DNA from: Nannochloropsis oceanica
Lineage: Eukaryota > Sar > Eustigmatophyceae > Eustigmatales > Monodopsidaceae
DNA length: 64,000 nt
Assembly: GCA_004519485.1 (NCBI GenBank)
Contig: CP038122.1
Location: 434,001 to 498,000, forward strand
Direction: 5' to 3'
Under the pieces are notes generated by a model. It was given only the letters and a program-made list of their open reading frames with translations, searched no databases and had not been told where the DNA came from. Made by a program: the position numbers and the translations under genes. Shown here piece after piece: positions 24,099 through 35,533 of the stretch. The first letter of the stretch is position 1. The number at the start of each line of letters is the position of its first letter.

Positions 24099-25619
24099 AT
24101 GCCAATAATAGAACTTAGGCAACGTTCAAGGTAGGGTCGAAAGGGAAAGTGAAGTGAGGGAGGGAGGGCGGGCGGGAGGATAAAAGATGCGTAGACGCGG
24201 ACTGTTCGATGACTGATGTCGCTTCCTCCTGTTCACTTCCTCCTTCCCCCCCCCCCTTCCTCTTGCAGGGGCTATGTTGAGCTTGGGCACGATGACGGGA
24301 TGGGGATGGGGGAAGAAGACGACTCCTTCTACCATGGAGCGGCCGCGGGGGACAACGTCGGAAGGGGCCTGGGCTTGAGCGATGGTACACACGCGCCCAT
24401 CTCTTGCTTTTCTTTTCCCCCCCCTACCCTCCCTCCCATCCCTCCCTTCTCTGTGGTATCATTCATTCTCTCTACCACAGTCAGATGGTCTCACTCCTTC
24501 CCTTCCTCCCTCCTTCTCTCCCTCCCTCCCGCTCACAGCGCCCCTGGGGGGTGGCGGCATCAGCAGTAGCCAATATAACGATGGGAGCGACGACGATTTC
24601 TCTACTAGCGGTCCTCAAGGTCCTGTTGGAAAATGGGCTCGTTTCCGCAAGACCAGCAGAGAACGGTATGTCACCCCCCGATCTCCCTCTTTCCCTCACT
24701 CCCTCTTTCCCTCCCTCCTCGGAGCTAATGCGATTTCTCTCCCCCGGTCCCTTCCTCCGTCTTTTCCTTTCTTCCTCTCCTTTCTTTCCAGGCTGCTGCG
24801 TGGGTTCTCCCCTCTGCGTCGATCCATCAGCACGACTGCCCACCATCCCTCTGCTCCCCGAGTCTATCAGTTCGTCTTCTTCTACTCTCTCTGGGCAGTG
24901 TGTTTTCTCTCCCCTGTGGCCCATATGCTCCTCAACGAGTCGCCCTACATCCACGTGAAGAAGGGGGAGCTCGATAAGCGGGCCATGGGTTGGGTAGTGG
25001 TCGAGGTAGGGAGGGAGCGAGGGAGGGAGGGAGGAAGGAAGAGGGGATCGGGCCCAACTCCTCCTTTTTCCGCCATCCTTTTTTTCTTACTTCTCAGTCT
25101 ATCCTCTCGCCCTCCTTTCCTCCTCCCCTCCCTCCTCCCCTCCTTACCTCTCTAGGCTGTCATCTTGTTCGCCTGCTTGCTCCTTTTCTCAGGCTACCTC
25201 TGGTACAGACACGCCCGTAGAAAAGCAATGGTAAGCCTCCTTTCCTCTCTCCCTTCCTCCCTCCCTCCCTCCCTCCCTTCCTCCCTCCCCCTGTCCCTCC
25301 CTTAATCCCGATCATTTCTGCTGTTTATAGCCACCTCCCACCTTGCTGCCTTCCAAACCCTCCCTCCTCTCCTCCCTCCCTCCCTCCCTCCCTCCCTCTC
25401 TTTCGCTCCACAAACAAAGCGTCTCCTCCTCTAACCCTTCCCACATCCATCCCTCCCTCCCTCCTTCCCTTTCTTCCTCCCTTCCTACAGCTTGGGAGTC
25501 TCACCTACTCCCGACTGGGTGACGGCAGAGGACTGCTGGACTTTGGAGGGGGAGGGAGGGAGGGAGGGAGGGGTATTTTCCGTCGATCCTCCTACCACGA
25601 CGACCCCTTTTTGAGATAG
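24099..25619 (+). CDS. Hypothetical membrane protein with two transmembrane segments
   Basis: Exons 24099-24130, 24269-24384, 24539-24665, 24792-25005, 25156-25230 and 25491-25619; all phases fit, giving 230 residues from MPIIELRQRSR. The first 110 residues are soluble and Gly/Asp/Ser-rich. They are followed by a basic patch (KWARFRKTSRER), TM1 (VYQFVFFYSLWAVCFLSPVA), a short loop with a cluster of Lys (HVKKGELDKR), and TM2 (AVILFACLLLFSGYLWY) with a stop-transfer RHARRKA. The tail is Gly/Arg-rich and ends YHDDPFLR. No family recognised. The acidic N terminus and basic flanks suggest both ends face the cytosol, which is inference. The intron at 25006-25155 starts with GGGA repeats and ends with TCCC repeats. 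Confidence 0.7.
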
Positions 25620-25945
25620 CGCCTGAAGGGATTGAGGGAGGGAGGGAGGGAGGGAGGGGAAGGAGGGAGGGAGGGAGGGTGTAGATAAGGGGAAAGTGAA
25701 ATGGTAAGGGAACGGTCGAATGCGCGCGACAGAGGCCGTAAATATAATCAACAGCAGCATGGCTCCCCGAATGACATCAAAAAGCAAACTCAGATTTCAG
25801 CAGTAGCAGCCGTGGCAGCAGCAGCAGCATCAGGAGGAGTACACTATTTCATATGCTTCTTTTTTTATTTTACTTTTTCCGCATCTTCTTTCTCTTCCCT
25901 CCCTCCCTCCCTCCCTCCCTCCCTACCCAGCTTCCATCCTCCTCC
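25620..25945. other. Convergent 3' intergenic region
   Basis: Lies between the stop of the two-TM protein (+) and the stop of the unidentified gene (-). It contains a (GGGA)n run at about 25635-25680, a short CAG-type run near 25800-25830, and T-rich then TCCC-rich DNA. No coding exon seen. Confidence 0.5.
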
Positions 25946-28930
25946 TCAGTAAGGTGGCGTGTCTCCCCTCTCTCCCTCTCCGTACCCCTCCACTTCCACT
26001 TTTCTCCTCTTTCTCTCCCTTTCCTTCCCTTCCTCACTCCATTTTTCATCTCCTCCCTCCGCCGCCGCCGCCGCCGCAGCAGCAGCAACAGCAGCAGTGA
26101 GATGGAGAGGGACGTAAGTCCATCCCCCGCAGGAAGAGGATGAGTACGCAGCGTCGAGCCGCGCCACTGGTGAGATCTCCCGCGGGAAGAACAAGGAGAA
26201 GGAGGAGGAGGGAGGGAAGGAGGAAGGGGGGGAGGAAAGGAGATCGTTGACGGGGCGTTGAGTTGCGCTCCATTCCTCCACGGCCGTTTCGAACTGTTGA
26301 AAATGAAAAAGAAGAAAAAGAAGAGACGATTGGTTTTGATTTTCTTCCTCTTACTTTTTCCCTTCCTCCTCCCCTTTCCCCCTCCCTCCCGTCCTCTTTT
26401 CTTCTTCCCTGTGTCTGCCCGGCACCCTCGCTTTCCTCCATTCCCATCCGCCCTCTCTCCCTCCTTACCTGGAGCACCGTCTTCTGGTCCCTCTCTCGGA
26501 AGGCTTCTCTCAAATCCAAGGGCGCTGGCAGCTCTCCCTCCTTCCCTCCCTCCCTCCCTTCCTCCTGTGCGTGGAGAGCGCGAAGGGAAGAGAGGAGACG
26601 GTGTGTGGCCTGCAGACGCCGAGGAAGGGCGAGAAGGGGGGGGAGGTCGACCACCCCCCCGTCCTCCTTCCCCCACCCCCCCTCCGAGAGGGAGAAGGAA
26701 GTGAAGGAGGTTGATGCATTAGAGGGAGGGGAAGAGAGAGAAGGGGAGGAGGAGGCGGCGGCAACGGCGCTGGTCAGGACAATGACCCGCTCTTCGATTG
26801 TGTTGAGCGCTTCCTCGACTGGGGAGGGAGGGAGGGAGGGAGGGAGGAGAGGGTGTGAATGAATGGCAGGATACAGCCCAAAACACACTTTCTCCCTCCC
26901 TCTTTCCTTCCCTTCCTCCCTCCTTCCCTTCCTCCCTCCTTTCTCTTTCTTACGTGCGTCCAAGTCAGGAGGGAGCGTCGGGGGTTGTTTCCGAGAGGCA
27001 GCAAACCATACCCGGATCATCGGCTTGGTGCCCGCCGGAGAGAGGGCAGCCGTGATGCCTGAAGGAGGGAGAGAGGAAGGGAGGGGGGGAGGGAGGGAGG
27101 GGGGGAATAAAGGAGAAAGGAGGAAGGGGGGAAGGGAGGATCGGTGGATGCGTGGACAGTACCCTGCCCACCTTCTTTTCCTTTCTTCCGTCCTCCCTCC
27201 CTTTTCTCCCTCCCTCCCTCCCCTCCCTCCTTCCCTCCCCACCTGGGAGGGCCAAGAGGAAGGCGGCGGCTTCGAGGGTTTGATAAATTTGAGCCTCCAC
27301 TAGAGCCAGACGGGCGGCCTCGGCGCGCAGCTGGGAGGGGGGGTAGGGAGGGAGGGAGGGAGGGGAGGGAGGGAGGATGAATGGCAGGGGGGGGGGGGGA
27401 AGCCCCGAATGAGGGAGGGAGGGAGGGAGGGAGGGAGGAGGGAGGACGTGCCTTGGGAGGAAGCGAGGAGGACGAGTGGGGGTTGGAAGAGGAGGAGAGA
27501 AAAAGGTGATACTTGTCCTCTAGCCTCCCTCCCAGCACTGACAGCTGTCATGTGCGGTGGGTTATGCGTTGTGTAGGTCGTGTGTTATACGCGGTGGGTT
27601 ATGCGTTGTGTAGGTCGTGTGTTATACGCGTGGTGCTTGTGTGTGCGTGTGTTTGGCGGGCGAAAGCTAGAGGGAAACTAAGATTTCTACCTCCCTCCCT
27701 CCCTCCCTCCCTCCCTCCCTCCCTCCCTCCCTCCCTCCCTCCCTCCCTCCCTCCCTCCCTCCCTACCTCTCTGGCCAGCAATGCGGCCGTTTTGTTGATG
27801 AAAAAATGAGGGGCAAAGACAGGAGCGCTCTTCTTGCTCGTCCCGGGAATGTCGTGGATAAACACACGAGGACCGCAGACCTGGTGGCAGAGGAGGGAGG
27901 GAGGGAGGGAGGGGGGGAGGGAGGGGGGGAGGGGGAGGAGTGAGAACAGGCAGGCTCTTCTTGGTGGATCTGGGCACGGCGTGAGCGCGAGGCATCGAGA
28001 TGGAAGGAGGAGGGAGGGAGGGAGGGAGGGAGGGAGGGAGGGAGGAAGGGAGGAAGGGAGGGAGGGAGGGAGGGAGGAAGGGAGGGAGGGAGGGAGGGAG
28101 GGAGGGAGGGAGGGAGGGAGGGAGGGAAGGCACCTGTCCAGCACTGACGAGGACGTGCATGGCAGGCACGAGGAGAGAAGCATTCCCGCCTCCCCACCGG
28201 AGGAGGGAGCGCTTGAGGACGTGGGCTACCGCGGGGAGGGAGCTAGGGAGGGAGGGAGGGGCGGAGGCAGGGGTGGGCGGAGGGAGGGAGGGAGGGAGGG
28301 AGGGAGGGAGGGGCCGCGGAGGGAGACGTGAATGATTAGCACAACGTCCAGGAAGGAGAGAGACGAGGGAGGGAGGAACGGAGGGACGGAGGGAGGGACG
28401 GAGGGACAGACGGACCGTCTGAGAGTGGCTTGGACGGCGTCATGGCAAGAGAGAGAGACAGCGCGGGGGTCCACCAGCCGCTGCCCGCGCAGGCCGGGGG
28501 GGCGGAAGGAGGCGTGTTCGTCCTTGGGGCAGGGGCAGGGCGGGAGGGAGGGCGGGAGGGAGGGCGGGAGGGAGGGGGGGGAATGTGAACAACGCCAAAC
28601 GAGGGTGTGATCATCAGCACCATTCCCTTCCTCCGTCCCTCCCTCCCTCCCTACATGCAGGAAGCCGGGGTCAGCTAGCAGCGACAGCAACGCCACCACC
28701 TTCCTGGCCAGGGGGAGGGAGGGGGGAAGGGAGGAGGGGGGTAGGAGGAGACAGGCACAGAGAAGGGGAAACGTGTGCGCTTCTCCNNNNNNNNNNNNNN
28801 NNNNNNNNNNNNNNNNNNNNNNNNNNNNNNNNNNNNNNNNNNNNNNNNNNNNNNNNNNNNNNNNNNNNNNNNNNNNNNNNNNNNNNATGCATGCTACCTT
28901 GATTGTGCTGTAGACGTTCAGTGCGTCCAT
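25946..28930 (-). CDS. Unidentified multi-exon protein, interrupted by an assembly gap
   Basis: Several minus-strand segments bordered by good splice sites look like one gene. The first is MDALNVYSTIK at 28930-28898. After the gap comes KVVALLSLLADPGFLH (about 28710-28660). Later segments include CHDAVQATLRR (about 28530-28410), VPAMHVLVSAGQ (ending about 28136), VCGPRVFIHDIPGTSKKSAP with FAPHFFINKTAALLARE (about 27879-27770), and GGRLEDKYHLFLSSSS (about 27535-27455). Next are EAQIYQTLEAAAFLLALP (about 27331-27243), a segment with KPMIRVWFAASRKQPP (about 27060-26950), VEEALNTIEERVIVLTSAV (from about 26825), and a last exon with EEWSATQRPVNDLL running to the stop at 25946. The helical, low-charge segments resemble a structural or adaptor protein, but I cannot assign a family. 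One donor, near 27452, would have to be GC rather than GT. Exon edges here are approximate. Confidence 0.5.
28787..28886. other. Assembly gap (100 N)
   Basis: Exactly 100 N, the usual placeholder for a gap of unknown size. It follows the donor after MDALNVYSTIK, so at least part of an intron, and possibly an exon, of the unidentified minus-strand gene is missing. Confidence 0.98.
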
Positions 28931-29068
28931 GATGCTTGCTTCTAGTCATAACATGGTCAGACGCTATGAGTGGATATATCATGATCATGATTTATACATA
29001 CTTATAAACCATAATTCGAAGATTCGAAGCTGTACACACCATCGTCACCAAAAGCTAACCGAGCCAAG

Positions 29069-29512
29069 TCAATCGTTACTTCCATCCTTCCTTCCTACCT
29101 CCCTCCCTCCCTCCTTCTCTCCCCCCGTCTCACCGTCATGCGTCTTGACGGCCGGATTCTCGGCATCGGGCTTTGGAGCTTCTTTGAGCGCGGCGGCTCC
29201 ATAGTCTGCGGCCAACCAGACAATGACTCCTACGTGGGAGGACGGGAGGGAGGGAGGGTGAAGGGCAGAGAGACTTAAGGTCGATGAACCGAAACATAAG
29301 TTCCCCAACCCTCCCATCCACCAACACACAAACGTGAATGTACCAAGATTTAGAATGAAGGCAGCGAGGAAAAGCGGGTCCCGACAGCCTCTTTTCTCCC
29401 CGGTGGCATGGGCAGATGGAAGCGGAGCCGCGCCGCCTGAGGGGGGAAAGGAAGCGTAACCATTGCCGTCCTCCACAGCTTCCGATGAGAGAAGACCACG
29501 CTTGTCGATCAT
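29069..29512 (-). CDS. Short protein with one transmembrane segment, CTL/SLC44 N-terminus-like
   Basis: Exon 1 runs from 29512 (MIDKRGLLSSEAVEDGNGYA) to a donor at about 29345. Exon 2 starts near 29230, after an AG, and runs to a donor-like GTGAGA at about 29132 or to a stop at 29069. The joined region has GEKRGCRDPLFLAAFILNLG followed by VIVWLAADYGAAALKEAP, a single hydrophobic span preceded by Lys/Arg-Gly-Cys. This is how choline-transporter-like (CTL/SLC44) proteins begin before their first membrane helix. The remaining helices of that family are not found downstream, where the next gene starts within 150 bases. It is either a truncated family member or an unrelated small membrane protein. 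Confidence 0.4.
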   Translation of the reverse strand: MIDKRGLLSSEAVEDGNGYASFPPSGGAAPLPSAHATGEKRGCRDPLFLAAFILNLGTFTFVCWWMGGLGNLCFGSSTLSLSALHPPSLPSSHVGVIVWLAADYGAAALKEAPKPDAENPAVKTHDGETGGEKEGGREVGRKDGSND

Positions 29513-31404
29513 GGCGAGAGCTGTCGTGAAGGGAGAGAGGGGGGGCCGTATTATTGCAGGGGCATAAGATTCCAGCGAGCGAGTTTGGCGTGCCTGTCTG
29601 TGAGGCCGTGAGGTTATTGATACCCACGCTCCACGATTGCCTTCTAAAGCAGAGGCACAACAAGGGCTGACCGAGGCTCAACGCATCGTGACGAGGAGGC
29701 ACCGTTGTTTGCTGATGTGTTTGTGCGCGTGTGTGTCTGTAGACAGAAGGGAGATCGAAAAAGAAGGCATCACACGAGCGATGATGGCGATGTCGTTTCC
29801 GCGTTACAAAGTAAGCACAAAAGCACATTTGCAAGCAATGCAAAATGCAAAATGTTACAACGTCGGATCCCTCTCACTAGCTTTCTTTCTCCTCTTCCGC
29901 CTCCTCCTAATGCTGTTGATCGAATTATTGCAACTGCTGAAAGTGCTCGTGCTGCTGCTCTTCGTGGGAAAGATGGAGGGCTTTCTCTGTCTCCCCCTCC
30001 CCCTCCTGTTGCTGCTTCTGCCGCTCCTACTCCTCCCACTCTTACTCTTCCTCGACCCTTTCCGGTTTTGGTCCTGTCTCCTCTTACCTCTCCCCCTGCT
30101 GCCTGTGCTCGTGCTGCTGCTGCTGGTACCAGTGTCATCACTCGTATTCGTGCTGCTTCAGCTGATTCGGCTGTCCTTATTCTTTTTCCTCTTCTCCTCC
30201 CCCTCCTCAAAGGATCGTGAGTATGTGTGGAGAGCAAGATACCTCATTTAGCGTCAAACTATATCGTTGCTGCCGTGGAAAAATGATCACCTAGTAGCTG
30301 ATAATTGCCTGGTGTTTTTTTGGGTATTTTTGCAACAGAAGGTACGTGCCCTTTGGCCTATAATACGTGGCCCATCGTGTCTTTGCTTCTGTAGCCATCC
30401 TCCACATTTCCTCCTTGTCTTTGTAAGTTGACCCTTCTCGTTTCCCTCCCTTATCTGGCATACCTCTTATCCGTGCTTTTCCTGCTCCTCCGCCTCTGGC
30501 CTCAACAGCGGCAGCAGTTTCGCCCCCTGAGCGTGCTGAACTTGCTGCGATGGCGCTTAGGCGTCTTGCGATACTTGATGCATCGACGAGGCCCCGATCG
30601 AGGAGTGGAGTGCTTCGCGAACACTCGGGTACGCTTGGGCGTACTGCGAGAAGGGGTGCGGATCTTCTTCTTCCTGTAATAGGAAAGCATTGCGTTGACA
30701 ATGGCATTCCTGTCACCGGGGTGAGCTTTGCGCCACTGCTTGAAATGTGTCATCAATTTGTTTGCCATTTATTTTTTAATAAAGAGAGATAAGGTAAAGA
30801 CGTAATATATTCAAAGCACTTGTTTTGGAAAATGGATGTCATGAGGGAAATAGCGCGACGAGTAAGCTCACAGGATTCCCCAGTGACACCGCCATCTCCA
30901 AGGCGCCGTGACGAAGCCATGGGATCTATTATACATGAAGACTTGTACAGCGTACAGACGATCCCTGGAAATGGCGATTGTGCATGATTCACAGCAACTA
31001 TAGATGACTAGAAAAGGAGAATAGAGGATATGTGTATTCACTTATTGATGATTAGGATGCATAGCCGTTGTACAACACGCTCACAATCCGTAGATTGGAT
31101 GATGCATATACAATGTATAATGACTAGAAATGACTATAACAAGGAGAATAGATGGATTGTATATGGCTACGATGTATGACCAGGAAAAAGAAATGCAGGA
31201 AAACACAAGTTTTTCTTCATGGCATGGGTCGCTTCATTTCCTTTCGCGTGGACAATCTTTCTCTCAAACTCTCGTAATTTACCAAGAGCATCTATCCCAC
31301 CAACCCTCCCCTTCTCTGCACCCTTCACTGTTCCTCTTTTTGAAATCCACGGTCTTTTCATATTCTTTCCTCCCCTTGTCCGCCCATGAAAGAAATATGA
31401 AGCA

Positions 31405-31860
31405 TGAAATCACGTTTAATTATATCTTCTACAATGCAACACACATGACGACAATATTTTTGGACCCAGATGTTACGAGATATCTACATGTCAAGGCGAT
31501 GACGGGGGACCATAATACAGTCAGTAAATTACTATCGATGGATCCCCAAGAGGTCCAGTTCCACATATGGTAGGTTGACTGTCCCGCCCATTTTCTACAG
31601 CTGTCGATATGGGCACCTAGATGTCTGTATGGTACTTTTGCACTTCGGCGCAAACATCAACGAACAGGTTCAGGGATGGACACCGCTTTTCAAGGCGTGC
31701 ACAGGAAATCACATGAAGGTGGTGACATGGTTGTTGGACAATGACGTGGATCCATCTGCATCCTTACGATTCTCGCATGAATCCCTTGATGCATGTGGCT
31801 CGTCGAGGATTACTGATCGTGTGCAAAAAGCTGGTTGAAAGAGGTAGGATTCCCTTTAAC
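31405..31860 (+). pseudogene. Ankyrin-repeat gene fragment
   Basis: Three adjoining segments read as successive ankyrin repeats: HNTVSKLLSMDP, then CRYGHLDVCMVLLHFGANIN with GWTPLFKACTGNHMKVVTWL, then MNPLMHVARRGLLIVCKKLV. The G-H-L-D-V/C, TPL-ACxGNH and L-hydrophobic-GA-N signatures are those of canonical 33-residue repeats. The segments do not stay in one reading frame and no intron with good splice sites rejoins all of them, so it looks like a decayed or rearranged gene. Ankyrin repeats occur widely in hosts and in large DNA viruses; nothing else nearby points to a viral origin. Confidence 0.5.
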
Positions 31861-32224
31861 AAGGCAATCATATTTAAGCCGCCAAGTTCCCACGCACCAA
31901 AGAGCAAACAAAGAGAAAGCGCTCAGATACAAGAGAGAAGATGATAGCAACGACTGCTCAAATCGCGGACAGAAACATCAGACATTGTATTACACCATGC
32001 TTTACTCGCAGGCCATAGAGGCTTTCGAAAACAGAATAGGGATATTCAGACCACACCGTGTCATTCTGGTTTCGTGGGAGCAGGCTTCCGTCCTAAAAGT
32101 ACGTCCTATGTTGCTGTCGTCCTAAGAGGCAGTGGCTTTCCTTTCTGAGCTGTGGCGGCGTGCGTGCGTGGATGCTTCTTACAATACAGACCTGAAGCCC
32201 GGCGCGATCAAAGTGACGTGCAGT

Positions 32225-32560
32225 TTCAGCAACCCACTGCAGCAGAACCCTCCCAACAAACAATCCCTCCTCCCGACCGATAACTCTTCTCCCATCCTTC
32301 CTTACCTCCTCATGCTCTGCAAATTCAGCAATGCACTGCAGCAGAACCCAACCAACAAACAATCCCTCCTCCCGAGAAAAAACCTTCTTAAACTTCTTCC
32401 CATCCCACCTCACACGTGCTCTGCTGGTTGAGCAACCCACAGCAGCAGAATCCTCCCAACAAAATACCTCCTCCAGACCGATAACCCCTCTTCCCATCCC
32501 ACCTTACCTCACTTTTGCTCTGCTGGTTGAGGATCCCGCCGCAGCAGACCCCTCTCATAA
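32225..32560. repeat. About 100-bp tandem repeat, three and a half diverged copies
   Basis: Blocks starting CAGCAGAACCC(T)CCCAACAAA recur at about 32240, 32339, 32443 and 32542. Each is followed by CCTCCTCC(C/A)GA-type and CCCATCC-TTACCTC-type segments and a CTCTGC-GGTTGAG-type end. Spacing is 99, 104 and 99 bases. Copies differ by many substitutions, so the array is old. Confidence 0.8.
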
Positions 32561-32925
32561 GACATACATATACTACTCTAGCATCTACACGCATCTTCAC
32601 GCCTTAATAGATACACGTATGTACCTATCTGCCATCTCGCTCAAGAGGAAAATCACGTAGCCCCCCGGACAACTCGCGCACAGGATTGCACTTTTGTGAG
32701 AACGACCAAGGCCCCTTCCACTTGCCAGATAAGACACTCCCGAGTCTGATTCCCTTCCTGCATCTGCAGCCTTTCTCACCCACAAACAATAGCAAGGGTA
32801 TTGTCCTCGTCTCTGCCCGCATTTTGAAAAAGCTGTTGCCACTCTTTTGCAACTCGTATCTGCTTGCCCTCTCCTTGCTCCCCTATTGTACCGCTCGTGA
32901 TTTTTTCCCTGGGCATCTTAGAGTC

Positions 32926-34195
32926 GGACGGATGCTAGACCCGACCGGTCATGATCAAGTGCGGAATGAGATCCGCGATTTAGAAATACGCGCGTGGAAT
33001 ACACGTGACATACAGGACTCTCCAGTAGAAGAGGGACCTGAAGTATCGGAGGGGTTGAGTGTGACAGAGCGTGCCATGTTCAAAAAGGAGCTAGAAGAGC
33101 GCGAGGAGCTTCAAAGCTTACTTCGGATCATCAACTATGCTTTGGATGAAAGTCTTCACGAGAATCTGGACATCTGGTCCAATCTCACTCTATCTTGCAG
33201 GAGATCGACATCGATGTCTGCTCCCGTCGTCACAAGAGTAGCGAGGTCGGACGGATGCTAGACCCAATCGGTCATGATAAGAAAACCATGGAGATGGAGA
33301 TGGCCTTGAGATGGCGCCACCACCACGAACTTACCCGCTTAGTGGAACACCTGGGGATGGTCGATGTCAATATGGGTCAACTTAGGGCGGGGGCCTGGTA
33401 TGTGGCGTTCACGGAGCGATCGAGGCCCAGCACGGTTTTGACTACGCGCGGTGGCTCCACGGCGCTGACGTCGTCCTTGACCCACTGCACACTGCCCCTC
33501 CTTACAAACAGATAGTTTCCCCGGGCATGTTGGTGGATGACGTGTTGAAGGAAAGTGTCCCGCCCAGCCTCCCTCTCCATTGGCCGAAGAGTCAAACCCG
33601 CGGTAAGAAGGTGGGCGAGTGTTATTGCATGGCACTCGCTCCTGGCTTGAGCCCTTCTTCGTACACCATCAAGTTTCAGCGCCCTGTGGACGTGAGCGTG
33701 TTGAGCACTTTGAGTTTGACGCATTTCTACCGGCCCTGGTATGTCTTGCGGTGGTTAGATTACGCCTGGCAGCCGAAGCGAGACGAGTACCACTATGACA
33801 CGGTTGGTAGTGTAGCGCCGCGGGAGGTGGTTTTACGGGTCATAATAAGGGGGAGAAAGTGGAGGAAGCTGGATTAGTGTGGTAGGGAACTTCACGTTCC
33901 TACTTACAGAGCCTTTTTACCGGACGCAGTTCTGGCCGTTGGCCAAGCAGGAGAGAGGAAGGGAGGGAGAGAAGATTGAAGGCGTCCGTCTTGAGATCAT
34001 CTCAAACCATGAGAATGGGGAATATACATGCTTGTATCGCGTGGGCGTGTATGGTGAGTGGGTGGAGGAGTTTGAAAATGATGAGCCGGGATGGGGCGAC
34101 TACATGCCATCCAGGTGGAGCTCGGGGAGTAAAATGCCGCCAGCGCGACACGCTGGAATTTTTCATGACTATGACATGACCAAGGAGGGAAAAGT
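32926..34195 (+). pseudogene. Inverted, broken partial copy of the neighbouring SUN-domain gene
   Basis: On the plus strand this region matches, at high identity, the C-terminal coding part of the SUN gene on the minus strand (about 35533-34325). Shared segments include GEERE-type coiled coil (LEEREELQSLLRIINYALDE), PLHWPKSQTRGKKVGECYCM, PSSYTIKFQRPVDVSVLSTL and LTHFYRPWYVLRWLDYAWQP. The copy lacks the 5' part of the gene and carries internal rearrangements, including a repeated start block (the sequence around GTCGGACGGATGCTAGACCC occurs at about 32926 and 33246), an extra segment near 33181-33233, and a missing stretch near 33838. It has no continuous frame. It forms the left arm of a large palindrome with the gene. 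Confidence 0.9.
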
Positions 34196-35533
34196 ACAGG
34201 GACAGGGACAGGGACAGGGACAGGGGGAAAGGGGTGCCCCTTCCCCCCCCCCCAACCTCTCCTCCTCCCTCCTACCCTCCACCCTCTTCCCTTTCCCCCT
34301 CTCCCTGTACATTTCCCTCCTTTGTCATGTCATAGTCATCAATAACGTCTTCCAGCGTGTCCGCTACCAGCGCCATAGCCTCCCCAAGCTTCACCTGGAT
34401 GGCATGTAGCCACCCCATCCAGGGCTCATCATTTTCAAACTCCTCCACCCGCTCACCGTACACGCCCACGCGATACAAGCATGTATATTCCTCATTCCCA
34501 TGATTTGAGATGATCTCAAGACGGACGCCTTCAATCTTCTCTTCTTGCCTTCCTCCCTCCGGCTTGGCCAACGGCCAGAACTGCGTCCGGTAGAAAGGCT
34601 CGGTAAGTAGGAACGTGAAGTTACCCAACCACACTAATCCAGCTTCCTCGCCCTTTCTCCCCCTTTTCATGTCCTTCCTTGCGGCCTTCATGCTTGGCAC
34701 TCCCCATAAAACCACCTCCCGCGGCGCTACACTACCAACCGTGTCATAGTGGTACTCGTCTCGCTTCGGCTGCCAGGCGTAATCTAACCACCGCAAGACA
34801 TACCAGGGCCGGTAGAAATGCGTCAAACTCAAAGTGCTCAACACGCTCACGTCCACAGGGCGCTGAAACTTGATGGTGTACGAAGAAGGGCTCAAGCCAG
34901 GAGCGAGTGCCATGCAATAACACTCGCCCACCTTCTTACCGCGGGTTTGACTCTTCGGCCAATGGAGAGGGAGGCTGGGCGGGACACTTTCCTTCAACAC
35001 GTCATCCACCAACATACCCGGGGAAACTATCTGTTTGTAAGGAGGGGTAGTGTGCAGTGGGTCAAGGACGACGTCAGCGCCGTGGAGCCACCGCGCGTAG
35101 TCAAAACCGTGCTGGGCCTCGATCGCTCCGTGAACGCCGACATACCAGGCCCCCGCCCTAAGTTGACCCATATTGACATCGACCATCCCCAGGTGTTCCA
35201 CTAAGCGGGTAAGTTCGTGGTGGTGGCGCCACCTCAAGGCCATCTCCATCTCCATGGTTTTCTTATCATGACCGATTGGGTCTAGCATCCGTCCGACCTC
35301 GCTACTCTTGGACCAGATGTCCAGATTCTCGCGAAGACTTTCGTCCAAAGCATAGTTGATGATCCGAAGTAAGCTTTGAAGCTCCTCGCGCTCTTCTAGC
35401 TCCTTTATGAACATGGCACGCTCTGTCGCACTCAACCCATCCGATACTTCAGGTCCCTCTTCTACTTGAGAGTCCTGTATGTCACGTGTATTCCACGCGC
35501 GTATTTCTAAATCGCGGATCTCATTCCGCACCC
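32926..35533. repeat. Large inverted repeat (palindrome), arms about 1.2 kb, spacer about 130 bp
   Basis: Left arm about 32926-34195, right arm about 34325-35533, centre near 34260. The arms end close to the centre with TGACTATGACATGAC(C/A)AAGG on opposite strands. The spacer is repeat-rich (GGGACA units, then CCCCC and TCCTCC runs). The right arm is the 3' coding end of the SUN gene. Such a structure can form a cruciform or hairpin and is prone to gene conversion. Confidence 0.9.

Larger units (their letters stand above)
29513..32925. other. Gene-poor, AT-richer region with remnants
   Basis: From 29880 to 30770 open frames on both strands are Ala/Pro/Arg-rich and mirror each other; none has a domain or a consistent splice pattern. 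A small basic frame on the minus strand (30502-30768) is listed as a finding. From 30790 the DNA is AT-richer. Ankyrin-like coding remnants lie at 31405-31860 and a tandem repeat at 32225-32560. No transposase, integrase, reverse transcriptase or capsid-like reading frame was seen. Confidence 0.45.

Noticed and set aside
29705-30792. Possible plus-strand Ala/Pro-rich two-exon gene
   Set aside because: A donor-like GTGAGT at about 30219 exists, but no acceptor joins the two frames in phase, and the opposite strand is equally open.
30200-32900. Viral insertion suggested by ankyrin repeats, a basic small frame and AT-rich DNA
   Set aside because: No hallmark viral gene (capsid, polymerase, packaging ATPase, integrase) is visible. 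Ankyrin repeats are common host domains, so a viral origin is not supported.
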